Part shown: positions 33,072 to 43,422 of the stretch, piece by piece
Layout of the letters: the number at the start of each line of letters is the position of its first letter
Position numbering within the stretch: the first letter of the stretch is position 1
Source: Ferruginibacter sp.
GTDB taxonomy: Bacteria > Bacteroidota > Bacteroidia > Chitinophagales > Chitinophagaceae
Reading direction: 5' to 3'
DNA length: 64,000 bases
Assembly: GCA_013141435.1 (NCBI GenBank)
Contig: JABFQZ010000027.1
Location: 31,115-95,114 of the forward strand
Position numbers and translations under genes: made by a program
Notes under the pieces: generated by a model
Told to the model about the DNA's origin: nothing
The model's input: the letters and a program-made list of their open reading frames with translations, nothing else
Database searches by the model: none

Positions 33072-35069
33072 ATGAAAAAGTTATTTTACTTATTTATATT
33101 TTTTTCAAATTTTTGTTTTTCACAATTAGAAAAACAAGATGCTGAATCGTTAGTACGTATGGAAATGGCTGCTCATCAAAACCATTTTAACAACCTTGCA
33201 AATCGTACATTTTCTAGCTATAATTTTGATGTGAAATATTATCGTTGCGAATGGGATGTAGATCCTGCAGTGCGATATATAAACGGAAAAGTAACTATAT
33301 ATTTTGTACTAAATACTTCGTCTTCATCTATCACTTTAGATTTAATGAATACACTAACTGTAGATAGTATAAAAAATATAAATACAGTTTATTCTTTTTC
33401 TCAAACAAGCAATACTTTAGATATTAATTTCCCTACAACTATAAATGCAAATACATTAGATTCTGTAAGTATTTGGTATCAAGGAATACCTGCTAATACT
33501 GGCTTTGGTTCTTTTATACAAGATGTACATGCTGGCACACCTGTGATGTGGACCCTCAGCGAATCGTATGGAGCAAGAGATTGGTGGCCTTGTAAAAATG
33601 GATTAGATGATAAAGCAGATTCGATAGATGTTTTTATAACACACCCCGATATTTATAAAGCAGCAAGTAACGGTATGCTTCAATCTGAAATACCAATTGC
33701 TGGAAACAAAACTGTAACTTATTGGAAACACCGTTACCCTATAGCTTCGTATTTAATTTGTTTTGCAGTTACCAATTATGTAACGTTCAGTAATAGTGTT
33801 ATGCTTGGGGCTACCAATTTGCCTATGTTAACACATTGCTATCCCGAAAATTTAAGTGTTTGGCAAACCAATACGCCAAATGTATTAGAAGCTATGCAAT
33901 TATTTCACAACAACTTTGGGCCTTACCCATTTATTAACGAAAAATATGGGCATGTGCAATTTGGTTGGGGTGGAGGTATGGAACACCAAACAGCTACTTT
34001 TATTGTAAATACTAACGAATCTTTAATGGCACATGAGCTAGGGCATCAATGGTTTGGTGATAAAATTACCTGCAAAAGTTGGGAGGATATATGGTTAAAC
34101 GAAGGGTTCGCTACATTTTTGGCGGCATACCACATAGAAACAAAATATCCTGCTTCGAAATTAACAAATAGAAATAATATAATAAACAATATTACATCGC
34201 AACCTGGGGGTATTGTAAAAGTGCAAGATACTACTAACCTTAATCAAATTTTTAACAGTAGGCTTAGTTATAACAAAGGGAGTTACTTATTAAATATGCT
34301 TCGTTTTATTTTGGGAGATGCGGTGTTTTTTAATGCCATTAGAAATTACCAACAAGACCCTTTGGTAGCCTATGGCTTTGCTACAACAGCCGATTTAAAA
34401 AGAAACTTGGAAGCTGAAAGCGGTAAAGATTTAACTTACTTTTTTGATCAATGGTACACTGGGCAAGGTTACCCAAGTTATGAAGTACAGTGGAATGTAG
34501 TAGACAATAATTGTGTAAGTATTACTTTAAACCAAACAACATCTTTTCCTTCGTCGGTTTCATTTTTTAAATTGCCAATAGAGCTTACTTTTAAAAATGC
34601 TACACAACAAGCTACAATAAGGCTCGAAAATGTTGTAAATAACGAAACATTTTTACGCTCACTTGGATTTACAGCAGATACTGTATTAATAGACACAGGT
34701 TTGTGGTTAGTTACTAAAAATAACACTACTTTAAAAGGTGCACCTGTAAATAACGGCTCATGCTCTACTCTATCTTTACCTACGGATACTACTGTTACTA
34801 TCGCAAATACAAATAGCGGAAAAGGAATTGTAGAAATTTTTCCAAATCCAATCACAAACCCACTAACTTTAAGAATACACGATTTTAAAGATAAAATTGC
34901 CACTATTACAATTTACAATAAAATTGGCCAAAGTATTTACCATAAGCAAATACAGCTAGTAAATGGTAAAGCAAATGTAGATATACCAATAGCTACCTGG
35001 CAAAAAGGTATTTATACCATAAAAGTACAATCGGGTGGCAAAATTATTACAAAGCAAATTGTAAACTAA
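33072..35069 (+). CDS. Secreted M1-family aminopeptidase with type IX sorting domain
   Basis: This 665-residue zinc metallopeptidase has a signal peptide (residues 1-18), an N-terminal beta domain, and the catalytic domain with the exopeptidase motif GGGMEHQ (GxMEN variant). The zinc site is His321-Glu322-x2-His325 with Glu344, exactly 19 residues on, in HELGHQWFGD...WLNEGFA. The C-terminal ~80 residues (IFPNPITNPLTLRI...GIYTIKVQSGGKIITKQIVN) form a T9SS type A sorting domain. It probably trims peptides outside the cell. It is the only gene here that couples a peptidase to T9SS export. Confidence 0.94.
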   Translation: MKKLFYLFIFFSNFCFSQLEKQDAESLVRMEMAAHQNHFNNLANRTFSSYNFDVKYYRCEWDVDPAVRYINGKVTIYFVLNTSSSSITLDLMNTLTVDSIKNINTVYSFSQTSNTLDINFPTTINANTLDSVSIWYQGIPANTGFGSFIQDVHAGTPVMWTLSESYGARDWWPCKNGLDDKADSIDVFITHPDIYKAASNGMLQSEIPIAGNKTVTYWKHRYPIASYLICFAVTNYVTFSNSVMLGATNLPMLTHCYPENLSVWQTNTPNVLEAMQLFHNNFGPYPFINEKYGHVQFGWGGGMEHQTATFIVNTNESLMAHELGHQWFGDKITCKSWEDIWLNEGFATFLAAYHIETKYPASKLTNRNNIINNITSQPGGIVKVQDTTNLNQIFNSRLSYNKGSYLLNMLRFILGDAVFFNAIRNYQQDPLVAYGFATTADLKRNLEAESGKDLTYFFDQWYTGQGYPSYEVQWNVVDNNCVSITLNQTTSFPSSVSFFKLPIELTFKNATQQATIRLENVVNNETFLRSLGFTADTVLIDTGLWLVTKNNTTLKGAPVNNGSCSTLSLPTDTTVTIANTNSGKGIVEIFPNPITNPLTLRIHDFKDKIATITIYNKIGQSIYHKQIQLVNGKANVDIPIATWQKGIYTIKVQSGGKIITKQIVN

Positions 35070-35164
35070 TTTTTCCTAGTATCGTACAAATCTTTCTTTT
35101 ATTAAATTGCTCAACACAGTTTAATGTAATTGTCTTCATTTATATTTACAAAAATGAGTAAAAA

Positions 35165-36400
35165 ATGAAGATTAGCACTTTTTTGAAAAGCTATAGTAAT
35201 ATTATATTTTTACTGAGTGGCATTATTGTTGGTAGTATTGTAGGTTTAATTTTTGGTAAACAAGTAGAAACTTTAAAACCAATTGGCGATATATTTTTAA
35301 ATTTATTATTTACTGCAATTATTCCTCTAATATTTTTTACCATTGCTTCGTCAATATCAAATTTAGATAAAACAGAAAAATTAGGAAAATTATTTACCAT
35401 TGTAATTGGGGTATTTTTAAGTACTGTAATTATATCGGCAGTAATAATGATAATAGGTGTTTTAGTTTTTCCTATAACACAAAATATTATTGCTAGCACT
35501 GTTCCTATAGAAGAAATAAAAACGGGTACAGCAGGCTCTCAAATTACACAATTGCTTACAGCGAATGATTTTTTTGAATTGTTGTCTCGAAAAAATATGC
35601 TGGCACTTATTTTATTTTCGTTCTTAATAGGTTTTGCTAGCCTACACTCTGGTAAAAATGGGGAGCAGTTTCGCTTATTTTTAAATTCGGGCAATGAGGT
35701 AATGAAACAATTGCTTCATATAATTATGAAAGCAGCTCCATTTGGTTTGGGTGCATATTTTGCAAACCAGGTTGGCATTTTTGGGCCACAATTATTTGGA
35801 GCTTATGCTAGGCCAATGGCATTATATTATGGAGTTGGCACTTTCTACTTTTTTTTATTTTTTAGTATATATTCGATAATTGCTGCAGGAAAAAATGGAT
35901 TCTCTATTTTTTGGAAAAACAATATTACACCATCATTAACTGCCTTAGGCACATGCAGTAGTATAGCTACCATACCTGCAAATTTAGAAGCTGCCGAAAA
36001 ATTAAAAATACCAACCCATATTAGAAACCTTGCAATACCGTTGGGTGCACCTTTACATAAAGATGGTTCCTCTATGTCGTCTATCATAAAAATAGCTGTG
36101 CTTTTTGCCTTTTTTGGAAAAGATTTTACCAACCCACAAACCATACTTTTAGCAATTGGTATTACCGTAATAGTATCAGTTGTAGAAGGCGGCATACCAA
36201 ATGGTGGTTATATTGGCGAAGTGTTGGCAATAACGGTTTATGGATTTCCGATGGAGCAAGCTTTACCAATAGCAATGATTATTGGAACATTAGTAGATCC
36301 CCTAGCTACACTTTTAAATGCCAATGGCGATTTGGTTTCTACGATGGTAATTGCACGAATTTCGGAAGGAAAAAATTGGTTGCAAAATTCCTTATCATGA
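35165..36400 (+). CDS. Dicarboxylate/amino acid:cation symporter (DAACS)
   Basis: This 411-residue membrane carrier has about eight helices and two re-entrant loops. Family signs are IFLNLLFTAIIPLIFFTIASSI, LGTCSSIATIPANLEAAEKL (the serine-rich substrate loop), AIPLGAPLHKDGSSMSSIIK, and the final DPLATLLNANGDLVSTMVIARI. It imports glutamate, aspartate or C4-dicarboxylates with Na+ or H+. It stands 95 bp after the aminopeptidase and 72 bp before the ABC genes, so the operon structure is uncertain. Confidence 0.93.
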   Translation: MKISTFLKSYSNIIFLLSGIIVGSIVGLIFGKQVETLKPIGDIFLNLLFTAIIPLIFFTIASSISNLDKTEKLGKLFTIVIGVFLSTVIISAVIMIIGVLVFPITQNIIASTVPIEEIKTGTAGSQITQLLTANDFFELLSRKNMLALILFSFLIGFASLHSGKNGEQFRLFLNSGNEVMKQLLHIIMKAAPFGLGAYFANQVGIFGPQLFGAYARPMALYYGVGTFYFFLFFSIYSIIAAGKNGFSIFWKNNITPSLTALGTCSSIATIPANLEAAEKLKIPTHIRNLAIPLGAPLHKDGSSMSSIIKIAVLFAFFGKDFTNPQTILLAIGITVIVSVVEGGIPNGGYIGEVLAITVYGFPMEQALPIAMIIGTLVDPLATLLNANGDLVSTMVIARISEGKNWLQNSLS

Positions 36401-36472
36401 TTTTTTGCCATTTATAATATTTTTATAAAAAATTGATATAGTTTTATTTACTTCAATTTATAAATTTTACTC

Positions 36473-37360
36473 ATGGCTATTTTAACTGTTCAAAATATTT
36501 CTAAAAATTATGGCGCAATAAATGCATTAAAAGGTATAACCTTTGAAGTGCCTGCTGGCGCTGTATTTGGCATATTAGGCCCAAATGGAAGTGGCAAAAC
36601 AACACTATTAAGTATTATAATGAATGTGTTGAAAGCTACAAATGGTTCTTACAAATTATTTGATGAAGTAGCTACTGATGCACTCAGAAAAAAGATTGGA
36701 ACACTGTTGGAAACGCCAAATTTTTATCATTATTTATCGGCTGTGCAAAACTTAAAAATATCTTGTGCTATTAAAGGTATTGGCGAAGATGATATTGAAA
36801 ATGTATTGCAAACTGTAGATTTGCTAAAACGAAAAGACTCTCCATTTAGCACATACTCTTTGGGTATGAAACAACGTTTGGCTATTGGTGCTGCTTTGCT
36901 TGGCAGCCCCGAGGTGTTGGTTTTTGATGAACCTACAAATGGGTTAGACCCTGTAGGAATTTCGGAAATTAGAAATCTAATAAAATCTCTTTCTGCCAAA
37001 GGAAAAACAATAATTATGGCCAGCCATTTATTAGATGAGGTAGAAAAAGTGTGTACTCATGTAGCTATTTTAAAACAAGGAAATTTGTTGGCTTCGGGTA
37101 GTGTGCAAGATGTTTTTAACCAAAATGATATTGTACAAGTAGCATCTGATAACAACATAAAATTAAAAGAAATACTAAATACAATAAATAATTGTAATAG
37201 TATAAATGTAGTAAATGAGAAAATAGAATTATCGTACAATGCAGGAATAGCAAACCTTGCAGCAATTAATAAACATTGTTTCGATAATGGTATTGTACTT
37301 ACACATTTACAATTAAAGAAAAGCAATTTTGAATCTAAATTTTTAGAACTTACAAATTAA
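36473..37360 (+). CDS. ABC transporter ATP-binding protein
   Basis: This 295-residue ATPase of the CcmA/NatA export type has Walker A GPNGSGKTTLLS, a Q loop near LLETPNFY, the signature YSLGMKQRLAIGAALLG, Walker B VLVFDEPTNGLDPVG, and the switch His in IIMASHLLDEVE. A C-terminal extension of ~80 residues follows, as in drug and polysaccharide exporters. It overlaps nothing and sits 4 bp before its permease. Confidence 0.94.
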   Translation: MAILTVQNISKNYGAINALKGITFEVPAGAVFGILGPNGSGKTTLLSIIMNVLKATNGSYKLFDEVATDALRKKIGTLLETPNFYHYLSAVQNLKISCAIKGIGEDDIENVLQTVDLLKRKDSPFSTYSLGMKQRLAIGAALLGSPEVLVFDEPTNGLDPVGISEIRNLIKSLSAKGKTIIMASHLLDEVEKVCTHVAILKQGNLLASGSVQDVFNQNDIVQVASDNNIKLKEILNTINNCNSINVVNEKIELSYNAGIANLAAINKHCFDNGIVLTHLQLKKSNFESKFLELTN

Positions 37361-37364
37361 GAAT

Positions 37365-38183
37365 ATGATAAACTTACTAAAAATAGAATGGCTAAAAATA
37401 AAAAATTATGGTGCTTTTAAAATTATGGCTATATTTTTTGCGGTAGGTGTAGTACTTGCTAATTATATTGTATTTAGTGTAAATAAAAATGTAATTGGAG
37501 AGTCTGAAGCTGGTATGCTTCTGTCATCTTATAGTCCATATAATTTTGATAATACATGGCAAACTACAAGTTATGCATCGGGTTATTTATTACTGTTGCC
37601 AGCCATGCTAATAATTATTTTGGTTACAAACGAATATACTTTTCGTACCAACAGGCAAAATGTTATTGATGGTTGGAGTAGGGAGCAATTTATAACAGTA
37701 AAACTTGCAATTGCTTTAATAGTGGCAATTGTAAGTACTATAATTGTTATTTTAACTGCTATGGGCTTTGGTTTTACATCTAACACAAACTTTTCTACTA
37801 GTGGGTTTTCGCATGTTGGGTTCTTTTTTTTAAAAGCGCTTACATATAATTTATTTGCGGTACTCATATCTGTACTCATAAAAAAAACTGGCTTTGCAAT
37901 AGGTGTTTATTTTATTTACATAGGTATAGAAAATGTTTTAGCTCAAGCATTAGATACATTTGGTAAAAAAATAACAAAAACTATTGACCTAGGTACAATA
38001 GGAGATTATTTGCCCATGAATGCCGCTGATGGTTTACTAACTTTTCCTGATAATCCAATAAAAGGACTTATAAAGAACGTATTGCCTACATCGTATTTTT
38101 GGGCAGTATTAGGATTTACTATTTTTTATATTCTATTGTTTTTTTGGTGGAGTAGAAAAAAATATATGACTAGCGATTTATAA
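37365..38183 (+). CDS. ABC transporter permease (ABC-2 type)
   Basis: This 272-residue membrane subunit has six hydrophobic helices, starting MINLLKIEWLKIKNYGAFKI, a usual opening of ABC-2 permeases. Residues ~90-125 contain TNEYTFRTNRQNVIDGWSRE, the amphipathic coupling region. It pairs with the ATPase 4 bp upstream. Exported substrate unknown. Its stop is 1 bp from the stop of the convergent gene. Confidence 0.9.
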   Translation: MINLLKIEWLKIKNYGAFKIMAIFFAVGVVLANYIVFSVNKNVIGESEAGMLLSSYSPYNFDNTWQTTSYASGYLLLLPAMLIIILVTNEYTFRTNRQNVIDGWSREQFITVKLAIALIVAIVSTIIVILTAMGFGFTSNTNFSTSGFSHVGFFFLKALTYNLFAVLISVLIKKTGFAIGVYFIYIGIENVLAQALDTFGKKITKTIDLGTIGDYLPMNAADGLLTFPDNPIKGLIKNVLPTSYFWAVLGFTIFYILLFFWWSRKKYMTSDL

Positions 38184-38184
38184 A

Positions 38185-39108
38185 TTATTTTTTTTCTAAC
38201 TCATTTATTGCAGATTCTATACTAGGGTATAAAAAGGTAAAACCTTCAGACTTTATTTTTGCACTGCTAACCGTTGTACTTTTTAAAACTTCTATACTAC
38301 GCTTGCCTAATATTATTTTAAGTACAAATGTTGGAATGTTTATTGTTAAATAAAAAGTATTTCTAATTGCTTTAGCTATGGTTAATATAAGCGCTTTGTT
38401 ACTAATGGGTAATGGTGCTACTGCATTATAAACACCATTTAGATTTTTATTTTCTAAAGCAAATAAAAATTGCCTACATAAATCATTTATATGTATCCAA
38501 CTTATAATTTGAGATCCACTTCCTAATATAGATGCTATGCCGTATCTTAAAGATTTTTTAAACGCAACATAAGCTCCACCTTTGTTGCTTAATACAATGC
38601 CAAGCCTAAGTATGCATAGCCTTATATCCATAGTTGTTGCAGGCGTTATACTCTGTTCCCAATTGTAACAGACAGCACCTAAAAACGATTTATCTACAGT
38701 GTCGGTTTCGGTAAAAAAAGTGCTTGGTAATTTATCGGCACCATACCAACCAATGGCCGATGTACTAATAATAGTTTTTACTTTATGGCTATAATTTTTT
38801 AATGTATGTACAAGCAATAAGCTACTTTTGGTTCTACTTTCTTCAATTTCCTTTTTATAGCTTGCTGTCCATTTTTTATCCATTACACCTGCGCCTGCTA
38901 AATGAATAATTGCATCAGCTTTTTGAAATGAGGCAATATCTATTGTATTGTCATTTATACTCCACAATGCATAAGAAATATTAGCTTCCTTTAATACATT
39001 TTTACTATTTCTTGTTAGTATTATTACACTGTAATTATTTTTTGCTAAATACAAAGCTAATGCTGTACCAACTAAGCCTGTTCCACCTGTTATTAAAACT
39101 GTTTGCAT
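38185..39108 (-). CDS. TIGR01777-family epimerase (SDR type)
   Basis: This 307-residue extended short-chain dehydrogenase/reductase has the nucleotide motif VLITGGTGLVGTALAL, IIHLAGAGVMDKKW, TSAIGWYG and the late SWIHINDLCRQFLFALEN. This matches the YfcH/SulA-like TIGR01777 family of putative NAD-dependent epimerases. The C-terminal DUF1731-like part has LGKRSIEVLKSTTVSSAKIKSEGF. Substrate unknown; the E. coli homologue has been linked to cell division only weakly. Confidence 0.92.
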   Translation of the reverse strand: MQTVLITGGTGLVGTALALYLAKNNYSVIILTRNSKNVLKEANISYALWSINDNTIDIASFQKADAIIHLAGAGVMDKKWTASYKKEIEESRTKSSLLLVHTLKNYSHKVKTIISTSAIGWYGADKLPSTFFTETDTVDKSFLGAVCYNWEQSITPATTMDIRLCILRLGIVLSNKGGAYVAFKKSLRYGIASILGSGSQIISWIHINDLCRQFLFALENKNLNGVYNAVAPLPISNKALILTIAKAIRNTFYLTINIPTFVLKIILGKRSIEVLKSTTVSSAKIKSEGFTFLYPSIESAINELEKK

Positions 39109-39225
39109 ATTTTAAGTGTATAAAGTTTGTAAAAAAATCGTATTTTTATACAACAATATTTTACAAAAAATAAAAATTTGTACAACGTAAATAATTTGTG
39201 AAATTATTGTATTAAAAACAAAAAG

Positions 39226-40734
39226 ATGAGAATATTTTATTCAATGGTTTTTTGCCTTCTAATTTTTTCTTTGCAAAATGCAGCAGGTCAAGATATTGTT
39301 TATTCCCAAATAGAAAAAGCTGACACCAAAAATTTGAATTTTGAAATACTGGGGAAATTTTCAAATAATTTTTTGGTGTACAAAAATTTAAATAGAAAAC
39401 ATAAGCTTACAATTTATGATTATGATATGGTTGTAAAAGAAACAATTAAATTAGATTTTATAACCGACAAAACTAGCAATATAGATTTTGTAACCTATCC
39501 TAATTATTTTATTTTAGTTTGGCAATATCAAAAAGGAAATACATTTTATTGTAATGCAGCTAAAATGGATGCTACAGGAAAACTCATTGGAGATGTAAAA
39601 GAATTAGATATATCAAAAGCAGGCTTTTTCTCATCTACAATAAATTACCAATTTGCTTGGAGCGAAAATAAAAGCAAATTGCTCCTAACAAAAACTCAAA
39701 AGAAAAATGATGAGCTTGAATTAACCACAAAGATATTAAATGAAAATTTACAGTTGTTAGATAGCTCCAAAAACATGTTGGAGCACAATAATTTTAGAGA
39801 GAACATTGGCGATTTGCAAATAGACAATGAAGGTACTTTTGTGTTTTACAAAACAAAAGAAAATGCCCGACAAGAATATATAAATTCGATAACAATAAAT
39901 TTTAAAAAAATAAATATTGATACTTTATTTAAAGTAGAAATACCTTTAGAAAAGCAATTAGTACAAACCCCTGCAATTAAAATCGATAATTTGAATAAGC
40001 GATATTTAATTAATAGCTTTTCTTACAAAAAAAATATGGGTTATATAGACGGTATGCTTACTGCAGTTATTAATAGCTCTCCATTTGTGTTTGAAAAAAA
40101 AGTAATTAATATTTTTGACGATAGTTTAGTTTTAAAAATGAGTGGTTCCCCAGATTGGAGAAACGCCTATTCTAACTTTTTTCTGAGAAATATTATCTTA
40201 AAAAAAGATGGAGGTTTTGTAACTGTTGCCGAAGAGTATTATACTCAAGTACGCAATAATAATTTTGGAAATGATAGAAATAGTGGACTTTATAACAATA
40301 CATCAGATTACTATTTATACAATAGAGGCAATTATGGTTACTACCGACCTTACTCATCAGATGTTAGCAGAGAAATTGTATATTTTTACAACGATATACT
40401 CACAATTAGTTTTACTAGCGATTTGAAATTGCAATGGAACAATGTCATCAATAAAAAAACAACCGATGTAGAAACTGATAATTTTCTTTCTTTTGCAAAT
40501 ATGAATGCTGGTTCCGAAATTCATTTTCTTTTTTTACAAAAGGATAATAATAGACAAATACTCAGCAACCATGCTCTTCAAGCAAATGGGAATATAACAA
40601 GACTGCCAACTTTAAAAAGCAGAGAATCTGGCTATGATTTTATGCCAAAACTAGCTAGGCAAACTGGGGCAAAACAAATAATTATTCCTTGCATTGTTAG
40701 AAACAATATTGCATTTGCAAAAATTGATTTTTAA
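39226..40734 (+). CDS. Secreted protein of unknown function (502 aa)
   Basis: The protein has a signal peptide (MRIFYSMVFCLLIFSLQNAAG) and a beta-rich body with repeated strand pairs, possibly a beta-propeller. A Tyr/Asn-rich insert lies around residues 345-380 (FGNDRNSGLYNNTSDYYLY). I recognise no enzyme motif and no T9SS sorting domain. Its layout (a secreted ~500-residue protein with many IxxxGK/KxDG strands) resembles the protein encoded at 48929-50539. A DUF6427 membrane protein follows 29 bp downstream. Confidence 0.7.
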   Translation: MRIFYSMVFCLLIFSLQNAAGQDIVYSQIEKADTKNLNFEILGKFSNNFLVYKNLNRKHKLTIYDYDMVVKETIKLDFITDKTSNIDFVTYPNYFILVWQYQKGNTFYCNAAKMDATGKLIGDVKELDISKAGFFSSTINYQFAWSENKSKLLLTKTQKKNDELELTTKILNENLQLLDSSKNMLEHNNFRENIGDLQIDNEGTFVFYKTKENARQEYINSITINFKKINIDTLFKVEIPLEKQLVQTPAIKIDNLNKRYLINSFSYKKNMGYIDGMLTAVINSSPFVFEKKVINIFDDSLVLKMSGSPDWRNAYSNFFLRNIILKKDGGFVTVAEEYYTQVRNNNFGNDRNSGLYNNTSDYYLYNRGNYGYYRPYSSDVSREIVYFYNDILTISFTSDLKLQWNNVINKKTTDVETDNFLSFANMNAGSEIHFLFLQKDNNRQILSNHALQANGNITRLPTLKSRESGYDFMPKLARQTGAKQIIIPCIVRNNIAFAKIDF

Positions 40735-40763
40735 ATTTGTAATTTTAAGCAAATTATTATAAA

Positions 40764-41744
40764 GTGACAGGCATTTTTAAAGCCAATAACCCATCGGGCA
40801 ACGCTATTCTTTTTTTGTATGCCATTTTTTTGAAACTTCCATTGTTTCTTCATATACGGTTGCCACAACTGCAAGCCTTAGATGGTATTTTATATAAAAT
40901 TATTTTGCATTTTTTAAATCCTGTTGCAAATAATTTTAAACCGATTTACAGCGTTTTCACATTTATATTATTAATTGCACAAGCCATTGGTATAAATAAA
41001 ATTGTAAACGATTTAAAATTGCATAAGCAAAACAATTATTTAACAGGTATGACTTATTTGCTAATTACATCTATGTTTAGCGATTGGTTTAGTTTTTCGG
41101 CGCCACTTATTGTAAATACCTTATTAATTTGGATATGGGCAAAACTTTGTACTTTATACAATAACCATCATGCAAAAATTTCACTTTTTAATATTGGCTT
41201 CATTACTAGTATTGCTGCTTTTGTTTACTTTCCATCGGTTTCGTTTTTGGTATTAATAATAGCAGGTGTTGCTATTTCTAGACCATTTCGTTTACAAGAG
41301 TGGCTTACAATAATTGTAGGAGCTTTTACTCCAATATATTTATTTGCTTCTACACTTTATCTTACTAATAATATAGGCACATACCATTTTCCAGGTTTTC
41401 ATTTTTCGTACCCACATTTTTTTGGAAACAAATGGGCATATAGTGCTTTAATATTATTATCTCTGGCTATAGCTATAGGATTTTATTTTACAAATACCAA
41501 TATGCGTAGGCAAGTAGTGCAAGCCCGAAAAAGTTGGCAATTGCTATTTCTTTATGCTACTGTAGCAGCTTTGGTTCCATTTGTAAATGCTAGTATAAAT
41601 TTTTCTTATTGGATATTATTGGCGGTACCTATATCTCCAATTGTAGCTTCGGCTTTTTTATATTCCGAAAAAAAAGTGGTATCACAAATTCTTTATTGGA
41701 GTATGTTTGTAATATTTATTGCAGTTGGCTTTTTGGGTAAATAA
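40764..41744 (+). CDS. DUF6427-like integral membrane protein
   Basis: This 326-residue protein has about eight helices and opens MTGIFKANNPSGNAILFLYA with a GTG start at 40764, as no ATG lies nearby. Members of this Bacteroidota family start with the same short amphipathic NNP motif. Function unknown. It is in line with the secreted protein gene upstream and gltX downstream (69 bp), but gltX has its own -7 element. Confidence 0.75.
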   Translation: MTGIFKANNPSGNAILFLYAIFLKLPLFLHIRLPQLQALDGILYKIILHFLNPVANNFKPIYSVFTFILLIAQAIGINKIVNDLKLHKQNNYLTGMTYLLITSMFSDWFSFSAPLIVNTLLIWIWAKLCTLYNNHHAKISLFNIGFITSIAAFVYFPSVSFLVLIIAGVAISRPFRLQEWLTIIVGAFTPIYLFASTLYLTNNIGTYHFPGFHFSYPHFFGNKWAYSALILLSLAIAIGFYFTNTNMRRQVVQARKSWQLLFLYATVAALVPFVNASINFSYWILLAVPISPIVASAFLYSEKKVVSQILYWSMFVIFIAVGFLGK

Positions 41745-41801
41745 CTTACAAATAACACTCAGTTTTGTAAACAAAATTTTATTCAAACATATACTAAACA
41801 T

Positions 41802-41809
41802 TATCTTTG
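41802..41809 (+). promoter_or_regulatory. Promoter -7 element of gltX
   Basis: TATCTTTG fits TAnnTTTG and lies 4 bp before the gltX ATG. This implies a very short or absent 5' leader. Confidence 0.5.
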
Positions 41810-41813
41810 CATT

Positions 41814-43343
41814 ATGAGTAAAGTAAGAGTACGTTTTGCCCCAAGCCCCACAGGCGGCTTACATTTAGGAGGTGTAAGAACAGTTTTGTATAACTATTTA
41901 TTTGCAAAAAAACATGGAGGCGATTTTATAGTGAGGGTAGAAGATACGGACCAATCTAGATTTGTGAAAGGTGCCGAAGAATATATTTTTGAATGCCTTG
42001 CATGGTGTGGTATAAATGCTGATGAGAGTGTGATAGTAGGTGGAGATTTTGCTCCTTACCGCCAAAGCGAACGTAAAGAGTTGTATAAAAAATATGCAGA
42101 GCAATTAGTAGCTGCAGGGCAAGCCTACTATGCTTTTGACACACCTGAGGAAATAGAAACCATGCGTGAAAATAGAAAAGCAGAAGGTAATGGAAGCTTA
42201 CAATATGACGCAGCTGTACGCATGAAAATGAAAAATTCTTTGAGCCTTATGCCCGAAGAAACAAAAGCATTTTTAGATGCTGGCAAACCTTATGTAATTC
42301 GTATAAAAGTAAACGAAAACGAAAGTGTAACTTTTACCGATTTGGTAAGAGGAGAATTGCATTTTGAAAATGTAAATGTAGATGATAAAGTATTAATGAA
42401 AGCTGATGGAATGCCTACCTATCATTTGGCTGTAGTTGTAGATGATTTTTTGATGAAAATTACACATGCATTTAGAGGCGAAGAATGGCTGCCAAGTGCG
42501 CCTGTACACATTATGCTTTGGCAACATTTGTTTGGGTTAGATAACATGCCAAAGTGGGCTCATTTGCCATTGATACTTAAACCGGATGGCAATGGAAAGC
42601 TTAGCAAGAGAGATGGCGATAGGCTTGGCTTTCCGGTGTATGCAATGGATTGGACAGACCCAAAAACAAATGAAATTACAAAAGGTTTTAAAGAGCTTGG
42701 CTTTTTGCCCGAAGCCTTTTTAAATATGCTGGCTATGCTTGGCTGGAACCCCGGTTCGGAGCAAGAAATATTTTCATTAGATGAATTAGTGGAAGCTTTT
42801 ACAATAGAAAGAGTAAACAAAGGTGGAGCAAAATTTGATTACGAAAAAGCAAAATGGTACAATCATCAATGGATTCAAAAATTACCTATTGCAAATTACC
42901 AAAAACTTGTAAAAGAAATTTTTGAAGAAAAAGGTATAGAAATTAATAATAGTGTTTATTTCGAAAAAATATTAAACTTAGTAAAAGGCAGATGTACATT
43001 ACTACCCGATTTTTATGAGCAAGCATCTTTCTTTTTTAGAGCACCAATAAATTGGGATATTGAAGCTGTAAAACCAAAATGGACAAGCGAAAAAAAAGAT
43101 TTTTTTAATTGCTTTATAGATAAAATAAAACAGCTTGAAACATTTACTGCCGAAACTATCGAAACATTATTTAAAGAATTGGCAACCGAAAAAAATATAA
43201 AACCTGGCGAACTACAACTGCCAATGCGCATTATGCTTGTAGGTGCTAAATTTGGGCCTGCAGTGTTTGAAATAGCAGCAATTTTAGAGAAAGAAGAAAC
43301 AATATTACGAATAGAAAAAGCGCTACAAATTTTTGAGATATAA
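41814..43343 (+). CDS. gltX: Glutamyl-tRNA synthetase
   Basis: This 509-residue class I synthetase charges tRNA(Glu). The HIGH-type motif is His17-Leu-Gly-Gly in PSPTGGLHLGG, and the KMSKS-type motif is Lys262-Leu-Ser-Lys-Arg. The catalytic domain also shows RVEDTDQSR, YRQSER and LPTYHLA-type elements (MPTYHLAVVVDDFL). Anticodon-binding helices fill the C-terminus, ending in MRIMLVGAKFGPAVFEIAA. Length is normal. Confidence 0.97.
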   Translation: MSKVRVRFAPSPTGGLHLGGVRTVLYNYLFAKKHGGDFIVRVEDTDQSRFVKGAEEYIFECLAWCGINADESVIVGGDFAPYRQSERKELYKKYAEQLVAAGQAYYAFDTPEEIETMRENRKAEGNGSLQYDAAVRMKMKNSLSLMPEETKAFLDAGKPYVIRIKVNENESVTFTDLVRGELHFENVNVDDKVLMKADGMPTYHLAVVVDDFLMKITHAFRGEEWLPSAPVHIMLWQHLFGLDNMPKWAHLPLILKPDGNGKLSKRDGDRLGFPVYAMDWTDPKTNEITKGFKELGFLPEAFLNMLAMLGWNPGSEQEIFSLDELVEAFTIERVNKGGAKFDYEKAKWYNHQWIQKLPIANYQKLVKEIFEEKGIEINNSVYFEKILNLVKGRCTLLPDFYEQASFFFRAPINWDIEAVKPKWTSEKKDFFNCFIDKIKQLETFTAETIETLFKELATEKNIKPGELQLPMRIMLVGAKFGPAVFEIAAILEKEETILRIEKALQIFEI

Positions 43344-43362
43344 TATTTAGGGTATTATATTT

Positions 43363-43414
43363 ATATGGTAATGTAGCAAAAAATAAACAAATATTTTTTG
43401 CTACATTACCATAT
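43363..43414. terminator. Perfect 23-bp bidirectional terminator between gltX and the SPFH gene
   Basis: Arms 43363-43385 and 43392-43414 are exact complements with core GGTAATGTAGC and A/T tracts, loop AACAAA. It lies 20 bp after gltX and 8 bp before the end of the convergent SPFH gene, so it can end both transcripts. Confidence 0.9.
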
Positions 43415-43422
43415 TTTGCTAC

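Noticed and set aside
30645..34000. RiPP precursor for the SPASM radical SAM enzyme
   Set aside because: No short frame with a leader/core look was found on either side; the neighbours are a MarR regulator and YceI/OB-fold proteins.
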